In this document: piece after piece, positions 63,831 to 64,000 of the stretch
Layout of the letters: each line of letters opens with the position of its first letter
Position numbering within the stretch: position 1 is the first letter of the stretch
Notes under the pieces: model-generated
Databases searched by the model: none
Seen by the model: the letters and a program-made list of their open reading frames with translations, nothing else
Told to the model about the DNA's origin: nothing
Made by a program: the position numbers and the translations under genes
Assembly (NCBI RefSeq): GCF_947179015.1
Contig: NZ_CAMXCM010000006.1
Coordinates: forward strand, 1 to 64,000
Direction: 5' to 3'
From: Commensalibacter communis
Lineage (GTDB): Bacteria; Pseudomonadota; Alphaproteobacteria; Acetobacterales; Acetobacteraceae
DNA: 64,000 nt

Positions 63831-64000
63831 ATGTCGACTCAGATTCCATATGCCACTTTGATTTTACGTTGGTATGATCGTCATCAACGTATTTTGCCGT
63901 GGCGAGCAAAGACAGGCACAATACCTAATCCTTATTACGTATTGCTTAGCGAGATTATGCTGCAACAAACCCAAGTTGCAACAGTTATTCCATACTTTAA
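63831..64000 (+). CDS. mutY: Adenine DNA glycosylase MutY, 3' truncated by window edge
   Basis: The frame from ATG 63831 runs to the window edge. [20 protein letters not shown], then [20 protein letters not shown], is the conserved MutY N-terminus (LPWR and EIMLQQTQV). It removes adenine mispaired with 8-oxoguanine; the catalytic Asp, HhH and iron-sulfur parts lie beyond the window. Confidence 0.95.
   Translation, partial: MSTQIPYATLILRWYDRHQRILPWRAKTGTIPNPYYVLLSEIMLQQTQVATVIPYF

Noticed and set aside
1-64000. Insertion sequences, transposases, integrases and rRNA genes
   Set aside because: I saw no transposase or integrase motif, no terminal inverted repeats flanked by target duplications and no rRNA sequence in the window.

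Overview
The window reads as a chromosome segment from an AT-rich alphaproteobacterium of the Acetobacteraceae. It carries a hopanoid-type RND transporter (HpnN), an OlsB-like ornithine-lipid acyltransferase, a Fur protein without the classical structural zinc cysteines, a fused RibBA and an FMN-riboswitch rib operon. The low GC content and many small exported Sel1-repeat proteins suggest an insect-gut relative such as Commensalibacter. That assignment is inferred from gene content only, not from an alignment.

Layout. (1) 1-9350 is an accessory, prophage-like region: a collagen-repeat tail fibre that enters from the left edge, three overlapping small membrane genes, a HEVGH zinc-metalloprotease-like protein with two tandem exported partner genes (the second decayed), a neck-type phage protein, a lysozyme-like phage protein, an exported protein of unknown function and a frameshifted AbiJ-like defence gene. 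It ends at the 3' side of tRNA-Thr(TGT). (2) 9425-35825 is mostly core: FMN riboswitch and ribD-ribE-ribBA-ribH, hpnN, rdgB, a TerC/CBS protein, an aldo-keto reductase, PBP1A, prfB with its programmed frameshift, a tonB-tonB'-exbB-exbD-exbD-TPR energy-transduction cluster, an OFA-type MFS carrier, then nfu, rutE, tsaB, rimI, fur, olsB and lnt. (3) 35852-47336 holds four large FUSC-family membrane proteins in the same direction, with two Sel1-repeat genes and one small exported protein between the second and third. (4) 47483-51363 is a thiamin-related uptake locus: a TPP riboswitch, a TonB-dependent receptor, a broken small gene and an NMT1/ThiY-type periplasmic binding protein. (5) 51415-62330 is a second accessory zone: exported Sel1-repeat genes (several broken), small genes of unknown function, a DMT exporter, a Tat-type sulfatase and an orphan pair of SUKH and NTF2-fold immunity-type genes. 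(6) 62375-64000 returns to core genes: a phosphate acyltransferase, DciA/DUF721, and the start of mutY divergent from it.

How they fit together: the TonB/ExbB/ExbD cluster could energise the TPP-controlled receptor. The Sel1, SUKH and NTF2 genes in zone 5, and the metalloprotease with its exported partners in zone 1, look like remnants of toxin-immunity competition. All frameshifts I found, apart from the programmed one in prfB, lie in accessory genes. The core genes are open throughout, so the breaks are more likely real decay or phase variation than uniform sequencing error.
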